Source of the DNA: an uncultured Collinsella sp.
GTDB taxonomy: Bacteria > Actinomycetota > Coriobacteriia > Coriobacteriales > Coriobacteriaceae
Reading direction: 5' to 3'
NCBI GenBank assembly: GCA_900768265.1
Contig: CAAGCF010000007.1
Location: 19,368-83,367 of the forward strand
DNA length: 64,000 nucleotides
The translations under genes and the position numbers were made by a program. Below are positions 26,907 through 34,319 of the stretch, in pieces (position 1 is the stretch's first letter; every line of letters starts with the position of its first letter). The notes under the pieces were generated by a model. That model did no database searches. It saw nothing but the letters and a program-made list of their open reading frames with translations, and was not told where the DNA came from.

Positions 26907-26984
26907 CGTGTTCGTTTGGCGTTGGCAAACAAAATGCTGGTACCATACCGTGGTTGAGAATTTCGAATAGGTTTGGGGAATGGC

Positions 26985-27725
26985 ATGGCTACCATCGCGA
27001 TTATCGGTGCGCTCGAAAAAGAGATCATGCAGATTGAGGAAGAGTTGAGTAACGTTTGCATGGTACAGGAGGCGGGCTTGAACGTTGTGACCGGCGGGCT
27101 CGACGACCTGACAGTTGTCGCCACAACGGCGGGCATGGGCACGGTGAACGCCGCCGCTGCAACACAGCACCTCATTAGCAAGTATGCTCCGCAGGCTGTT
27201 GTGTTTTCGGGCATTGCGGGCGGTTTGAACCCCAAGCTCCATATCGACGACGTGGTCATTGGCAAACGCCTGCGCTATCTGGATACCGATACCGCGCTTA
27301 TCGCCGAGTCTGCACCGGGGCTCGAGGAGTTTGTCTCGACGCCTGCGCTGGTCGATATTGCCGCCGATGTGCTTGCTGAGCGTGGCTTTGTCGATGCTTC
27401 GACAAATGCGACCGCTTCGAACGAGGGCGCAAAGCAGTTTCTGGTCGGTACGATTGCCACAGGTAACCGCTTTGTGACGGGCGCCGCCATGCGCAACGAC
27501 GCTATCGAAGCGACGCATGCCGATTGTGTCGGCATGGAGGGCGCGGCAATTGCCCATGTCGCAACTAAAAATGGTGTCGATTGCCTGGTGTTGCGCGCTA
27601 TCAGCGATAATTGTGACGAGGCGTACGATGCGATTTGCGACCGCGAGTTCGACCTGTTCGAGTATGCCCGTACCGCGAGTGGCATTACGCTCGATATCGT
27701 TCGCCGTATCGCTGCTATCTATTAG
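26985..27725 (+). CDS. mtnN: 5'-methylthioadenosine/S-adenosylhomocysteine nucleosidase
   Basis: Cleaves adenine from MTA and SAH, recycling products of SAM-using enzymes. It is 246 residues. MATIAIIGALEKEI carries the family Glu, FSGIAGGLNPKLHIDDVVIG forms the ribose pocket, VGMEGAAIAHVA is the substrate-binding Met-Glu motif, and RAISDN holds the catalytic Asp. The ATG at 26985 has GGGG 6 nt upstream; a TTG 12 nt earlier is less likely. engB starts 38 nt downstream, so they may be co-transcribed. Confidence 0.93.
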   Translation: MATIAIIGALEKEIMQIEEELSNVCMVQEAGLNVVTGGLDDLTVVATTAGMGTVNAAAATQHLISKYAPQAVVFSGIAGGLNPKLHIDDVVIGKRLRYLDTDTALIAESAPGLEEFVSTPALVDIAADVLAERGFVDASTNATASNEGAKQFLVGTIATGNRFVTGAAMRNDAIEATHADCVGMEGAAIAHVATKNGVDCLVLRAISDNCDEAYDAICDREFDLFEYARTASGITLDIVRRIAAIY

Positions 27726-27763
27726 CGCGCTCTTTTGTAAGAACCTACGACCAAGGAGTGTCC

Positions 27764-28354
27764 ATGGCCGATTCCATTAACTACCAGCTTGCCAAGTTCG
27801 TTGCCAGCTACGGCAAAGTTTCGCAGATTCCCGAGTCCACCTGCCCCGAGGTGAGCTTCGTCGGCCGCTCCAACGTGGGCAAGTCGTCGATTATGAACAA
27901 GCTTTTTGGCCGCAAGAACCTCGTCAAGGTTTCGAGCACACCGGGCAAGACGAGCAATATCAACTTCTTTGAGGCTGACGACGTGCACTTCGTCGACCTG
28001 CCGGGCTATGGTTTCGCCCGTCGTTCCAAGGCCGAGCGCGACCGTTGGGCCGAGCTCATCGGCGATTTCTTCGACTCCGAGCGCAGCTTTAACCTGGTCG
28101 TGTCGCTGGTGGATATTCGTCACGACCCGAGCAAGCTCGACCATGACATGATCGACTACCTGCAGGGCAACGAGTTCAACTTTATCGTCTGCCTCACCAA
28201 GGCCGACAAGCTCAGCCGCACCCAGCAGGCACGCCAAGCGGCAGCCATCAAAAAGCAGCTCAACGTCCCGGCCGAAAACGTGATCATCACAAGCTCCCAA
28301 ACCGGCACCGGCATCGACGAACTCAAGCGCCGCATCGCCGAGGCTTGCCTCTAA
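27764..28354 (+). CDS. engB: Ribosome-biogenesis GTPase EngB (YsxC/YihA)
   Basis: Essential small GTPase for 50S subunit assembly. It is 196 residues, the usual size. G1 GRSNVGKSS, G2 TPGKT, G3 DLPGYG, G4 TKAD, G5 SSQTG are all present. The ATG at 27764 follows AAGGAGTG; an in-frame ORF reaches upstream into mtnN but lacks homology there. Confidence 0.96.
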   Translation: MADSINYQLAKFVASYGKVSQIPESTCPEVSFVGRSNVGKSSIMNKLFGRKNLVKVSSTPGKTSNINFFEADDVHFVDLPGYGFARRSKAERDRWAELIGDFFDSERSFNLVVSLVDIRHDPSKLDHDMIDYLQGNEFNFIVCLTKADKLSRTQQARQAAAIKKQLNVPAENVIITSSQTGTGIDELKRRIAEACL

Positions 28355-28384
28355 TTAGGCTTAACCCCTCAAAAGCTCTTATCT

Positions 28385-28431
28385 ATATCACCTCAGTGAT
28401 AGTTATTGGTAAACTATCATTGAGGTGATAT
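28385..28431. promoter_or_regulatory. 20-bp inverted repeat upstream of the toxin-antitoxin-like pair
   Basis: Arms 28385-28404 and 28412-28431 are complementary at 19 of 20 positions with a 7-nt spacer. Each arm is itself close to palindromic (ATCACctcaGTGAT). It ends 16 nt before the ATG at 28448 and overlaps the expected promoter, fitting an autorepression operator for the HTH partner. Confidence 0.7.
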
Positions 28432-28447
28432 TTATTTGGAGGTCGCT

Positions 28448-29095
28448 ATGGAGCTATGGCACGGGTCGGAGGTTGTCGTCGAGCATCCATCGTTGGACAA
28501 ATGTAGGCAATTCAATGACTATGGGCGCGGGTTTTATTGCACGCCTCATGAGGAAATGGCAATGGAGTGGGCATGCCGGACCGAGTCCGATGGTATCGCG
28601 AATCGATATGAGCTCGATATGGATGGTCTCGCGGTCTTGGATTTGGAGTCCGGGGGGTTTTCAATTCTTAATTGGCTTGCGATTTTGGCCGACAACCGGG
28701 AGTTTAATGTCTCGACGCCGCTGGCACGCGAAGGACTTAGCTATCTGCTGGATAACTACCTGATTGATATTTCTCCCTATGACGTTATTCGAGGCTATCG
28801 CGCCGACGATTCCTACTTTTCGTTTGCAAGACAGTTCGTTAACGGCATGATCTCGCTCAGGCAACTGCAACTCATTATGCGTTTGGGCGATTTGGGCATC
28901 CAATACGCTCTTATGAGTGAGCGCGCGTTCTCGGCGATCAGGTTCCGCGATTGGAAGCAGGCCTCGGGAGCTGAGTTTTATCCCAAACGATTTGAGCGAG
29001 AACAGAACGCACGGCGCAAGTACTTGGACACAATTAATGGATTCGACTCTGAGGGCACCTACATCAGGGATTTAATGGCGGGGAGGGTCGATTAA
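28448..29095 (+). CDS. DUF3990-like protein, candidate toxin of a toxin-antitoxin pair
   Basis: 215 residues. The start ELWHGSEVVVEHPSLDKCRQFNDYGRGFYCTPHEEMAMEWA matches the pattern I associate with DUF3990: a HG(S/T) motif, a later GRGFYCT and a following Glu. As I recall, these are related to ADP-ribosyltransferase folds, where His, Tyr and Glu contact NAD. The rest has no motif I recognise. The ATG at 28448 has GGAGG 5 nt upstream. It is more AT-rich than engB. It is immediately followed (0 nt) by an HTH protein, the arrangement of a toxin and its antitoxin. Toxicity and target are not shown. Confidence 0.6.
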   Translation: MELWHGSEVVVEHPSLDKCRQFNDYGRGFYCTPHEEMAMEWACRTESDGIANRYELDMDGLAVLDLESGGFSILNWLAILADNREFNVSTPLAREGLSYLLDNYLIDISPYDVIRGYRADDSYFSFARQFVNGMISLRQLQLIMRLGDLGIQYALMSERAFSAIRFRDWKQASGAEFYPKRFEREQNARRKYLDTINGFDSEGTYIRDLMAGRVD

Positions 29096-29794
29096 GTGAT
29101 CAAAGAGTTAATGGATTGTGGGCCGAGTAGGACATATCCCGTCTATTACCTCGAGGACGCAATGAACAACCTCGGCGACTGCTTTGACTATGCCGTTAAC
29201 GATTATGGAGCAGAAGGATCGGAAGTTGCTGAACTCTTTTGCCTGAGCGGCGTAGCTCGCGAGTTCGAACGCGGCAACGCATGGGTCGTATCGGGAAAAT
29301 CGGGCGTTGAGCTATTCGCGCTTATTGCCGAAAGGTCCGGTTACCAAGCAGGGTCGATGCCGGATCGTACCTATCGATTTGAGAAGACACCGGAATACTG
29401 GACGGGCTGGATATTGGCGTATCTACAGTGGCGCCTGGGAGAGTCTTTTGAAGACCTGCTGCATGTCGCTCCGTTTGATGTGCTGCGTAACCTGTACCAT
29501 CCCTGGCATGAAGCCTCGGAGGAACGTGTGGCGCGTCTTATTTGCGACATGGCGAAGAAAACACCTCGTCAAACCAAACTGGCGCTAGCAAGAAAGCGGC
29601 TCAAGAAAACCCAACAAGACCTGGCATACGAATCGGGCGTATCACTCCGCTCAATCCAAATGTACGAACAACGCCAGAGAAACATCAACGAAGCCTCGGT
29701 AACAACCGTAAGGGATATAGCAAAAGCCCTACACTGCAACATCGAAGACCTCCTAGAACCAGTCTTCGAATACAAAGAAACTAGCGCCGCGTAA
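29096..29794 (+). CDS. HTH (XRE) protein, candidate antitoxin partner
   Basis: 232 residues. The N-terminal ~150 residues include an uncharacterised domain with ELFCLSGVAREFERGNAWVVSGKSGVEL and a Trp/Tyr-rich section (YWTGWILAYLQWRLGESFEDLL). The C-terminus (about 160-220) is a Cro/CI helix-turn-helix: LARKRLKKTQQDLAYESGVSLRSIQMYEQ. The start is GTG at 29096, directly after the stop of the previous gene, with GGGGAGGG upstream. A likely role is to neutralise the upstream protein and bind the inverted repeat at 28385-28431. Confidence 0.6.
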   Translation: MIKELMDCGPSRTYPVYYLEDAMNNLGDCFDYAVNDYGAEGSEVAELFCLSGVAREFERGNAWVVSGKSGVELFALIAERSGYQAGSMPDRTYRFEKTPEYWTGWILAYLQWRLGESFEDLLHVAPFDVLRNLYHPWHEASEERVARLICDMAKKTPRQTKLALARKRLKKTQQDLAYESGVSLRSIQMYEQRQRNINEASVTTVRDIAKALHCNIEDLLEPVFEYKETSAA

Positions 29795-29801
29795 AAGAGA
29801 T

Positions 29802-29862
29802 GCTGGCCGCTGATTGCTCAAGTTGTGGTTCACCAAGGGCAATTTGAGCAGCGAGGCCGGCT
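29802..29862. repeat. Imperfect nested inverted repeat
   Basis: GCTGGCCGCTGATTGCTCAA near 29802 faces TTTGAGCAGCGAGGCCGGC ending 29862. The arms contain bulges. It lies just after the HTH gene. Confidence 0.5.
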
Positions 29863-29918
29863 GTCTCGTTGGGGCGTGCAGGCCTTGTTGATATTTAAAT
29901 CCGCTTTCATATTGAAAT

Positions 29919-29955
29919 GCCCCGCCAAGCTAAAGTGCTCGGCGGGGCAATTTTC
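29919..29955. terminator. Hairpin terminator between convergent genes
   Basis: GCCCCGCC (29919-29926) and GGCGGGGC (29941-29948), followed by AATTTTCG on plus and by ATTTC on minus. It sits between the HTH gene (+) and the zinc-ribbon membrane gene (-). Confidence 0.65.
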
Positions 29956-30031
29956 GATTGACGATGCTGCCAGGGGTTGAGTTTTAATATGTCGCGAGTA
30001 AGAGGCGTCTGAATTTAGTAATCAAAGAAAA

Positions 30032-31045
30032 TTATTCAATTCGAGCGCTTAGCCAGTACTCTCCATTCGAAGCTACGATTGCGTACGTAATTCCATTTTT
30101 GACAGTTGGCGTATCTACGCAGGCAGCACCAACTTCCTTGGCGTCTGAAAACGAAAGTGTTGGATCGATTGCTTGTATAGTTGCCAATGCTGTCGCCGCG
30201 GCATAGTCGGAGTTTTCGAAGTACATGACTATGTTTTTGAAGCAGTTTTCGGATCCAAGATAGCTGAATAGTAGTTGGCTGCTCGAGTCCGAGAAAAAGC
30301 CTCCAATACCGGCAAGCGTAGAGCCATTTTTTATCTGAAGCTCGAGTCCCGTGCCGCTATCGTCTAGCTCGTAACTCGCCTTCATACTGCTGCAATTGGG
30401 GATATCGGAGAATTCCTCGTTAAGTCGTTCAATAAAGCCTTCAGGTGAAATTGAAAACGATCCGTCGCCAAGAAAGGAAGTAATTTCCTTTTCGTTGCGA
30501 GTGTCAACGACCTCTCCGCATTTTTCGCATTCTCGTATTTCCTTTGAGGTGGCGTCTACGTAGTCAACTTCGGTAGTCCACGAGCCCGGTTGATGCCCAA
30601 GGGGTTTTCCATCGGTTTTACCACAGCGTTGACAGGTCTTCGGAACCGTGCACGTTGCTTCTTCCCATTCATGTCCGAGCGGTTCCCCCTCGGTTTTGCC
30701 GCAACTTTTACAGGTGCGAGGGCTTGTACAACTCGCATTGGTCCAAAGCTTGTGGGTGCAAAACAATTGGGGGAATAACGTGGGCAAACAGAAGACGACA
30801 GCAACTATTGCAGTAGCTGCAATAGCCGCCCGTTTTTTACCGCCTAATTTATGAATGGCTCTCGTTAGAAGTGAGTCGCCCCCTTCTTTTTTGCATGCGA
30901 CGTCATCTTCATTTGATGACCGATCTTCAGGGGAGGGGGCATCGTCAGCACCATCAGAAAGCTGTTTCCCTTCGATATCTGGCGTCTGTTCGTATGATGC
31001 GCCGTGCATTTGCTCATCGTTGGGCTCTTTCGTCTCATTATCCAT
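30032..31045 (-). CDS. Single-span membrane protein with tandem CxxCG zinc-ribbon-like repeats
   Basis: 337 residues, no assigned function. An acidic N-terminal ~60 residues is followed by a basic stretch and one transmembrane segment (about 70-92). Two near-identical ~26-residue repeats come next, of form CT(S/V)P(R/K)TC(K/Q)(S/R)CGKT(E/D)G(E/K)PLGH. A third degenerate pair ECEKCGEVV leads into a C-terminal domain of about 150 residues. The Cys pairs probably bind zinc outside the cell or in the envelope. The ATG at 31045 has GGGGA upstream. Base composition is more AT-rich than the flanking core genes, and it lies in the 28.4-31.4 kb accessory stretch. Confidence 0.65.
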   Translation of the reverse strand: MDNETKEPNDEQMHGASYEQTPDIEGKQLSDGADDAPSPEDRSSNEDDVACKKEGGDSLLTRAIHKLGGKKRAAIAATAIVAVVFCLPTLFPQLFCTHKLWTNASCTSPRTCKSCGKTEGEPLGHEWEEATCTVPKTCQRCGKTDGKPLGHQPGSWTTEVDYVDATSKEIRECEKCGEVVDTRNEKEITSFLGDGSFSISPEGFIERLNEEFSDIPNCSSMKASYELDDSGTGLELQIKNGSTLAGIGGFFSDSSSQLLFSYLGSENCFKNIVMYFENSDYAAATALATIQAIDPTLSFSDAKEVGAACVDTPTVKNGITYAIVASNGEYWLSARIE

Positions 31046-31120
31046 GTTTGTTGAGTCCCCTCTCTCGTTTAGATTTCCGATGTGAACAATCGCTGTAAGT
31101 TAAGCGGCAAGTAACATAAA

Positions 31121-31141
31121 TATATCCCAGTTTGGGATATA
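31121..31141. promoter_or_regulatory. Perfect 9-bp inverted repeat, candidate XRE operator
   Basis: TATATCCCA-GTT-TGGGATATA in the gap between the zinc-ribbon gene (-) and the XRE gene (+), 27 nt before the XRE ATG. Autoregulation and control of both divergent genes is plausible. Confidence 0.6.
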
Positions 31142-31167
31142 ACAAAACGGAATATAGCGTAAACGGC

Positions 31168-31410
31168 ATGAACGTTGATGCTAATAGGACATGCGGAAAA
31201 TGCCTCTCCCAGATTCGTCGAGAGCAAGGTATCACTCAGGTTGAACTCGCAAAGAAACTGAGGGTACCTCAGTCGTTCATCTCGAAAGTCGAGACTGGGG
31301 AGCGCAGCCTTAGGGTTTACGAACAGTTCGCCTATGCAGAGGCACTTGGAATTACCGTCAGAGTCCTCGTGCAAAGACTTGGGGCGGTTCTGAGCAGCGG
31401 AGATAAATAG
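31168..31410 (+). CDS. Small XRE-family transcriptional regulator
   Basis: 80 residues, essentially one Cro/CI helix-turn-helix: LSQIRREQGITQVELAKKLRVPQSFISKVETGERSLRVYEQ. I prefer the ATG at 31168 (MNVDANRTC); a TTG at 31132 lies inside the inverted repeat. No strong ribosome site is visible for either. It is divergent from the zinc-ribbon membrane protein and is probably its regulator. Confidence 0.75.
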   Translation: MNVDANRTCGKCLSQIRREQGITQVELAKKLRVPQSFISKVETGERSLRVYEQFAYAEALGITVRVLVQRLGAVLSSGDK

Positions 31411-31475
31411 ATTGCGCCGCGAATCGGGCGATAATTAAATCAGCGAATGCGATATCCTGTCGAGGCTGCGCAGGC

Positions 31476-31586
31476 CCCCTTGGGGCTTCCCCTGAAAACA
31501 ATCAGCAGATCGAATTGCCCCGTCGCGCGAAGCGTACGACGGGGCAATTCATGATCGAGGACGTTTTCAGGGGAAGCCCCAAGGGG
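31476..31586 (-). repeat. Long nested palindrome, copy C of the 3'-UTR element family (after thrB)
   Basis: The outer arms 31476-31499 and 31563-31586 are perfect over 24 bp. Read on the minus strand, the left hinge is CGTCCTCGATCATG, the inner arms are GAATTGCCCCGTC and its complement around GCTTCGC, and the right hinge is CGATCTGCTGATT. The tetramers GATC/GATC pair. It starts 26 nt after the thrB stop in the same sense as thrB. Confidence 0.82.
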
Positions 31587-31612
31587 ACCGGTGAGAGCAA
31601 TGAGGCAGGGCG

Positions 31613-32494
31613 CTACAGGTACTCGATTTGAGCGCCCTCCGTGTCGCACGTCAGAATATGCGTATCACACTTAGGGAACTGCTCGCGCAGCTTGACCTGC
31701 AGGAATTTGGCTACGATAGTGTCATCGGTTACAGCCATGAGAGTCGAGCCCGAGCCGCTGATCCAGATGGTCTTAGCGCCGCCGTTAAGGCAGGTGTCGC
31801 GCACGGCGTTGTAGTCGGGAATCAGGCGACGGCGATACGGCTCCTGGATGCGGTCGTCGTTGGCGGCGGCAATCAGGTCAAGGTCGCCGGTCTCCAGGCC
31901 GCGCGTCATGCCGGCGATGCGGCCCATTTGCCATACGGCGGTGGAGAGTGGAATCTCCTGCGGCACAACCTTGCGCGCCTCGCTCGTATGCACCTCGTAG
32001 GGCGGAATCACGGTAATAAAACGCAAGCGATCGCTTACCTCGTAGCGCAGGCACTGGGGCAGCGAGTCGGTCGGCGTAAAGGAGCAGACGGCGCCGCCCA
32101 GGATGGCGGGGGCGACGTTATCGGGATGGCCCTCGACCTCGGTGGCGATGCGGACGAGCTCGGCGCGGTCGACGGTGTGGCCTGTCAGCGCGGCAGCCGC
32201 CATGATGCCGGCGACGACGCAGGTGGAGCTGGAACCCAGGCCGCGGGCGACGGGCACGTCGGTCTGAATGTCGATAGCAACGGGGAAAGCCGGCTCGCCC
32301 CAGGCGGCCAGAGCATCGACAAAGCTCACATAGACCAGGTTATTCTCGTTTTGGAACTCCTCGGGGCAGCCCGTGATGGTGAGCTTGTCGGCGCGCTCGA
32401 AGGTAAAGTGTGAGTAGAGGCTGACGGCCATGCCGAGGGTGTCGTAGCCGATGCCTAGGTTGGCGCTGGTTGCTGGGACGGTGATTTTGATCAT
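31613..32494 (-). CDS. thrB: Homoserine kinase
   Basis: Phosphorylates homoserine with ATP, the penultimate step to threonine. It is a GHMP kinase of 293 residues: N-terminal VPATSANLGIGYDTLGMAV, ATP loop VARGLGSSST, EVEGHPDNVAPAILGG, and the C-terminal ISGSGSTLMAV. The ATG at 32494 follows AGGAGG. It lies downstream of thrC on the same strand with a 203-nt gap containing a palindrome, so the two may be separate transcripts or coupled by processing. Confidence 0.95.
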   Translation of the reverse strand: MIKITVPATSANLGIGYDTLGMAVSLYSHFTFERADKLTITGCPEEFQNENNLVYVSFVDALAAWGEPAFPVAIDIQTDVPVARGLGSSSTCVVAGIMAAAALTGHTVDRAELVRIATEVEGHPDNVAPAILGGAVCSFTPTDSLPQCLRYEVSDRLRFITVIPPYEVHTSEARKVVPQEIPLSTAVWQMGRIAGMTRGLETGDLDLIAAANDDRIQEPYRRRLIPDYNAVRDTCLNGGAKTIWISGSGSTLMAVTDDTIVAKFLQVKLREQFPKCDTHILTCDTEGAQIEYL

Positions 32495-32508
32495 GTGGGT
32501 CCTCCTGG

Positions 32509-32620
32509 GCGGGTCTGGCCGTTTAGTTCGCTGCTCGGGCAGTCCTGGCTCGCTCGGAAAGCACATTAAGTGCTTTCCGGCTCGTGCGGAACTCGCGACG
32601 AACTAAACGGCCAGACCCGC
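32509..32620. repeat. Long nested palindrome between thrC and thrB (copy E, divergent)
   Basis: The outer arms 32509-32530 and 32599-32620 are perfect over 22 bp. The inner arms CGGAAAGCAC/GTGCTTTCCG surround ATTAA. The hinges contain AGTCCTGGCTCG and GTGCGGAACTCG, similar to but not the same as the A-D/F hinges, and the tetramer pairing is not preserved. It lies 77 nt past the thrC stop and 15 nt before the thrB start. Confidence 0.7.
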
Positions 32621-32654
32621 TCGCATGCTCGTCATCATCCCGGTGGGTATCTGA

Positions 32655-32685
32655 TAAAAGAAGGTGCGCCGGCTTTCGCCGGCGC
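32655..32685 (-). terminator. Terminator of thrC
   Basis: GCGCCGGC-TTTC-GCCGGCGC (32666-32685). On the minus strand it is followed by ACCTTCTTTT, 12 nt after the thrC stop. Confidence 0.75.
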
Positions 32686-32697
32686 TTAATAAGGGGT

Positions 32698-34215
32698 TTA
32701 GTTGGTGCTCATTCGTTTTGCTGCGGACTCGACGTAGCTTGCCATCTCATCGACGTCGCAGACGTCTTCGAAGCGGACGGGTTTGGATTCGAGTTCGGCG
32801 AGCTGGGTCGGGGCGACCGTGTTGGTGGCCTGCTCGAGCACACGCATAGCCTCAAAATCATCCTCGGGAACGTTGAGGCCCAGGGCGTCGCAGCAGGCGC
32901 GCGGGAACTTGTAGGGGCTGGCGGTCGAAAGCAGCACGCGGGCCTTGGCGCCCTCGGCGGGGGCGACCTGCTCAAAGACGTGATAGCCGCAAGCGGTGTG
33001 CGGGTCGATCACGTAGCCGTTCGCATCCCAGCAGCTCTTGATGGCGGCGCGGACCTCGTCCTCGCTGGCCCAGCCGCAGCCAAACACGCTCTGGATCTTG
33101 GCCAGCAGGTCGGCGGGAACCTCGTAGCGGCCGGTCTGGGCAAGCTGCTCCATAAGGCCGGCAACAAGCTCGCAGTCGCCATCGGACAGGAAGTACAGCA
33201 TGCGCTCCAGGTTGGAGCTGATAAGGATGTCCATCGACGGCGAGATGGTCGTGAAGAACGGGCGGTTACGGTCGTAAACGCCGGTGGTCAGGAAGTCGGC
33301 CAGCACGTTGTTCTTGTCGCTCGCCACGACGAGCTTGGCGACGGGCAGGCCCATGCGCTTGGCGTAGTAGCCGGCCAAGATATCGCCAAAGTTGCCGGTG
33401 GGCACACAGAACTCTACGGCGTCGCCGGCCTCGATAGCGCCGGCGCGCAGCAGCTGCGCATAGGCGGCAAAGTAGTAGACGACCTGCGGCACCAGACGGC
33501 CGACGTTGATGGAGTTGGCGCTCGAAAGCACTGTGCCGGCTGCCTCTAGACGCTCGGCAAGCTCCTTATCGGCAAAGATGCGTTTGACGGCGCTCTGAGC
33601 GTCGTCAAAGTTGCCGCGGATGCCGCAGACAGCGACGTTGTCGCCCTCCTGCGTGGACATCTGCAGGTTCTGAACGCGGCTGACCTTGCCCTCGGGATAA
33701 AAGACAGTGATGCCCGTGCCCGGAGCGTCGGCAAAGCCGGCGAGTGCTGCCTTGCCCGTGTCGCCCGACGTGGCGGTGACGATCATGATGCGCTCGGCGC
33801 CGCCGTCCTTGGCGGAGGTGCGGGCCATAAGGCGGGGGAGCATCTGCAGGGCGACGTCCTTAAAGGCGCTCGTGGGGCCGCCAAAGAGTTCCATCACATA
33901 GGTCTGAGGGGCGTCGGCGCCCGGTGCGGCGTCGAGTTTGACGAGCGGCGTGACCTCTTCGCTCGCGAACGTGCCGCGGTAAGCCTCATTCACACAGGCC
34001 GAAATTTCTTCGTCCGTGTAATCATTCAGTAACATTCCCAACACATCTTGAGCGATTTCAAAGTACGATTTATCTGCAAGCGAGCTGATATCGAGTTGCT
34101 GGGTGCCCAGCTCGTCCGAGACAAACAAACCCCCGTCGGGAGCGATGCCGGTACGGATTGCCACCTTACTTGAGCACGATAAAGTGCGTCCTCGTGTACT
34201 ATGATAAGTTCCCAT
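32698..34215 (-). CDS. thrC: Threonine synthase
   Basis: PLP enzyme converting O-phosphohomoserine to threonine. It is 505 residues, the long yeast/E. coli-like class. N-terminal YHSTRGRTLSCSSKVAIRTGIAPDGGLFV, PLP-lysine segment FGGPTSAFKDVALQMLPRLM, TATSGDTGKAALAGF, and CVPTGNFGDILAGYYAKRMGLP are recognisable. The ATG at 34215 follows GAGGAG; an ORF extends 15 codons further without homology. It is divergent from lysC with a 104-nt shared promoter gap. Confidence 0.95.
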   Translation of the reverse strand: MGTYHSTRGRTLSCSSKVAIRTGIAPDGGLFVSDELGTQQLDISSLADKSYFEIAQDVLGMLLNDYTDEEISACVNEAYRGTFASEEVTPLVKLDAAPGADAPQTYVMELFGGPTSAFKDVALQMLPRLMARTSAKDGGAERIMIVTATSGDTGKAALAGFADAPGTGITVFYPEGKVSRVQNLQMSTQEGDNVAVCGIRGNFDDAQSAVKRIFADKELAERLEAAGTVLSSANSINVGRLVPQVVYYFAAYAQLLRAGAIEAGDAVEFCVPTGNFGDILAGYYAKRMGLPVAKLVVASDKNNVLADFLTTGVYDRNRPFFTTISPSMDILISSNLERMLYFLSDGDCELVAGLMEQLAQTGRYEVPADLLAKIQSVFGCGWASEDEVRAAIKSCWDANGYVIDPHTACGYHVFEQVAPAEGAKARVLLSTASPYKFPRACCDALGLNVPEDDFEAMRVLEQATNTVAPTQLAELESKPVRFEDVCDVDEMASYVESAAKRMSTN

Positions 34216-34319
34216 ATAACACTGCTCCTCGGATGCCTTGGTCCCAATCGGTGAAACCATGGTATCAGAGCGCGCAAAATAGGTTCGCAGAGGCTTTTTA
34301 GAAAGGTAACCTCCAGCCC

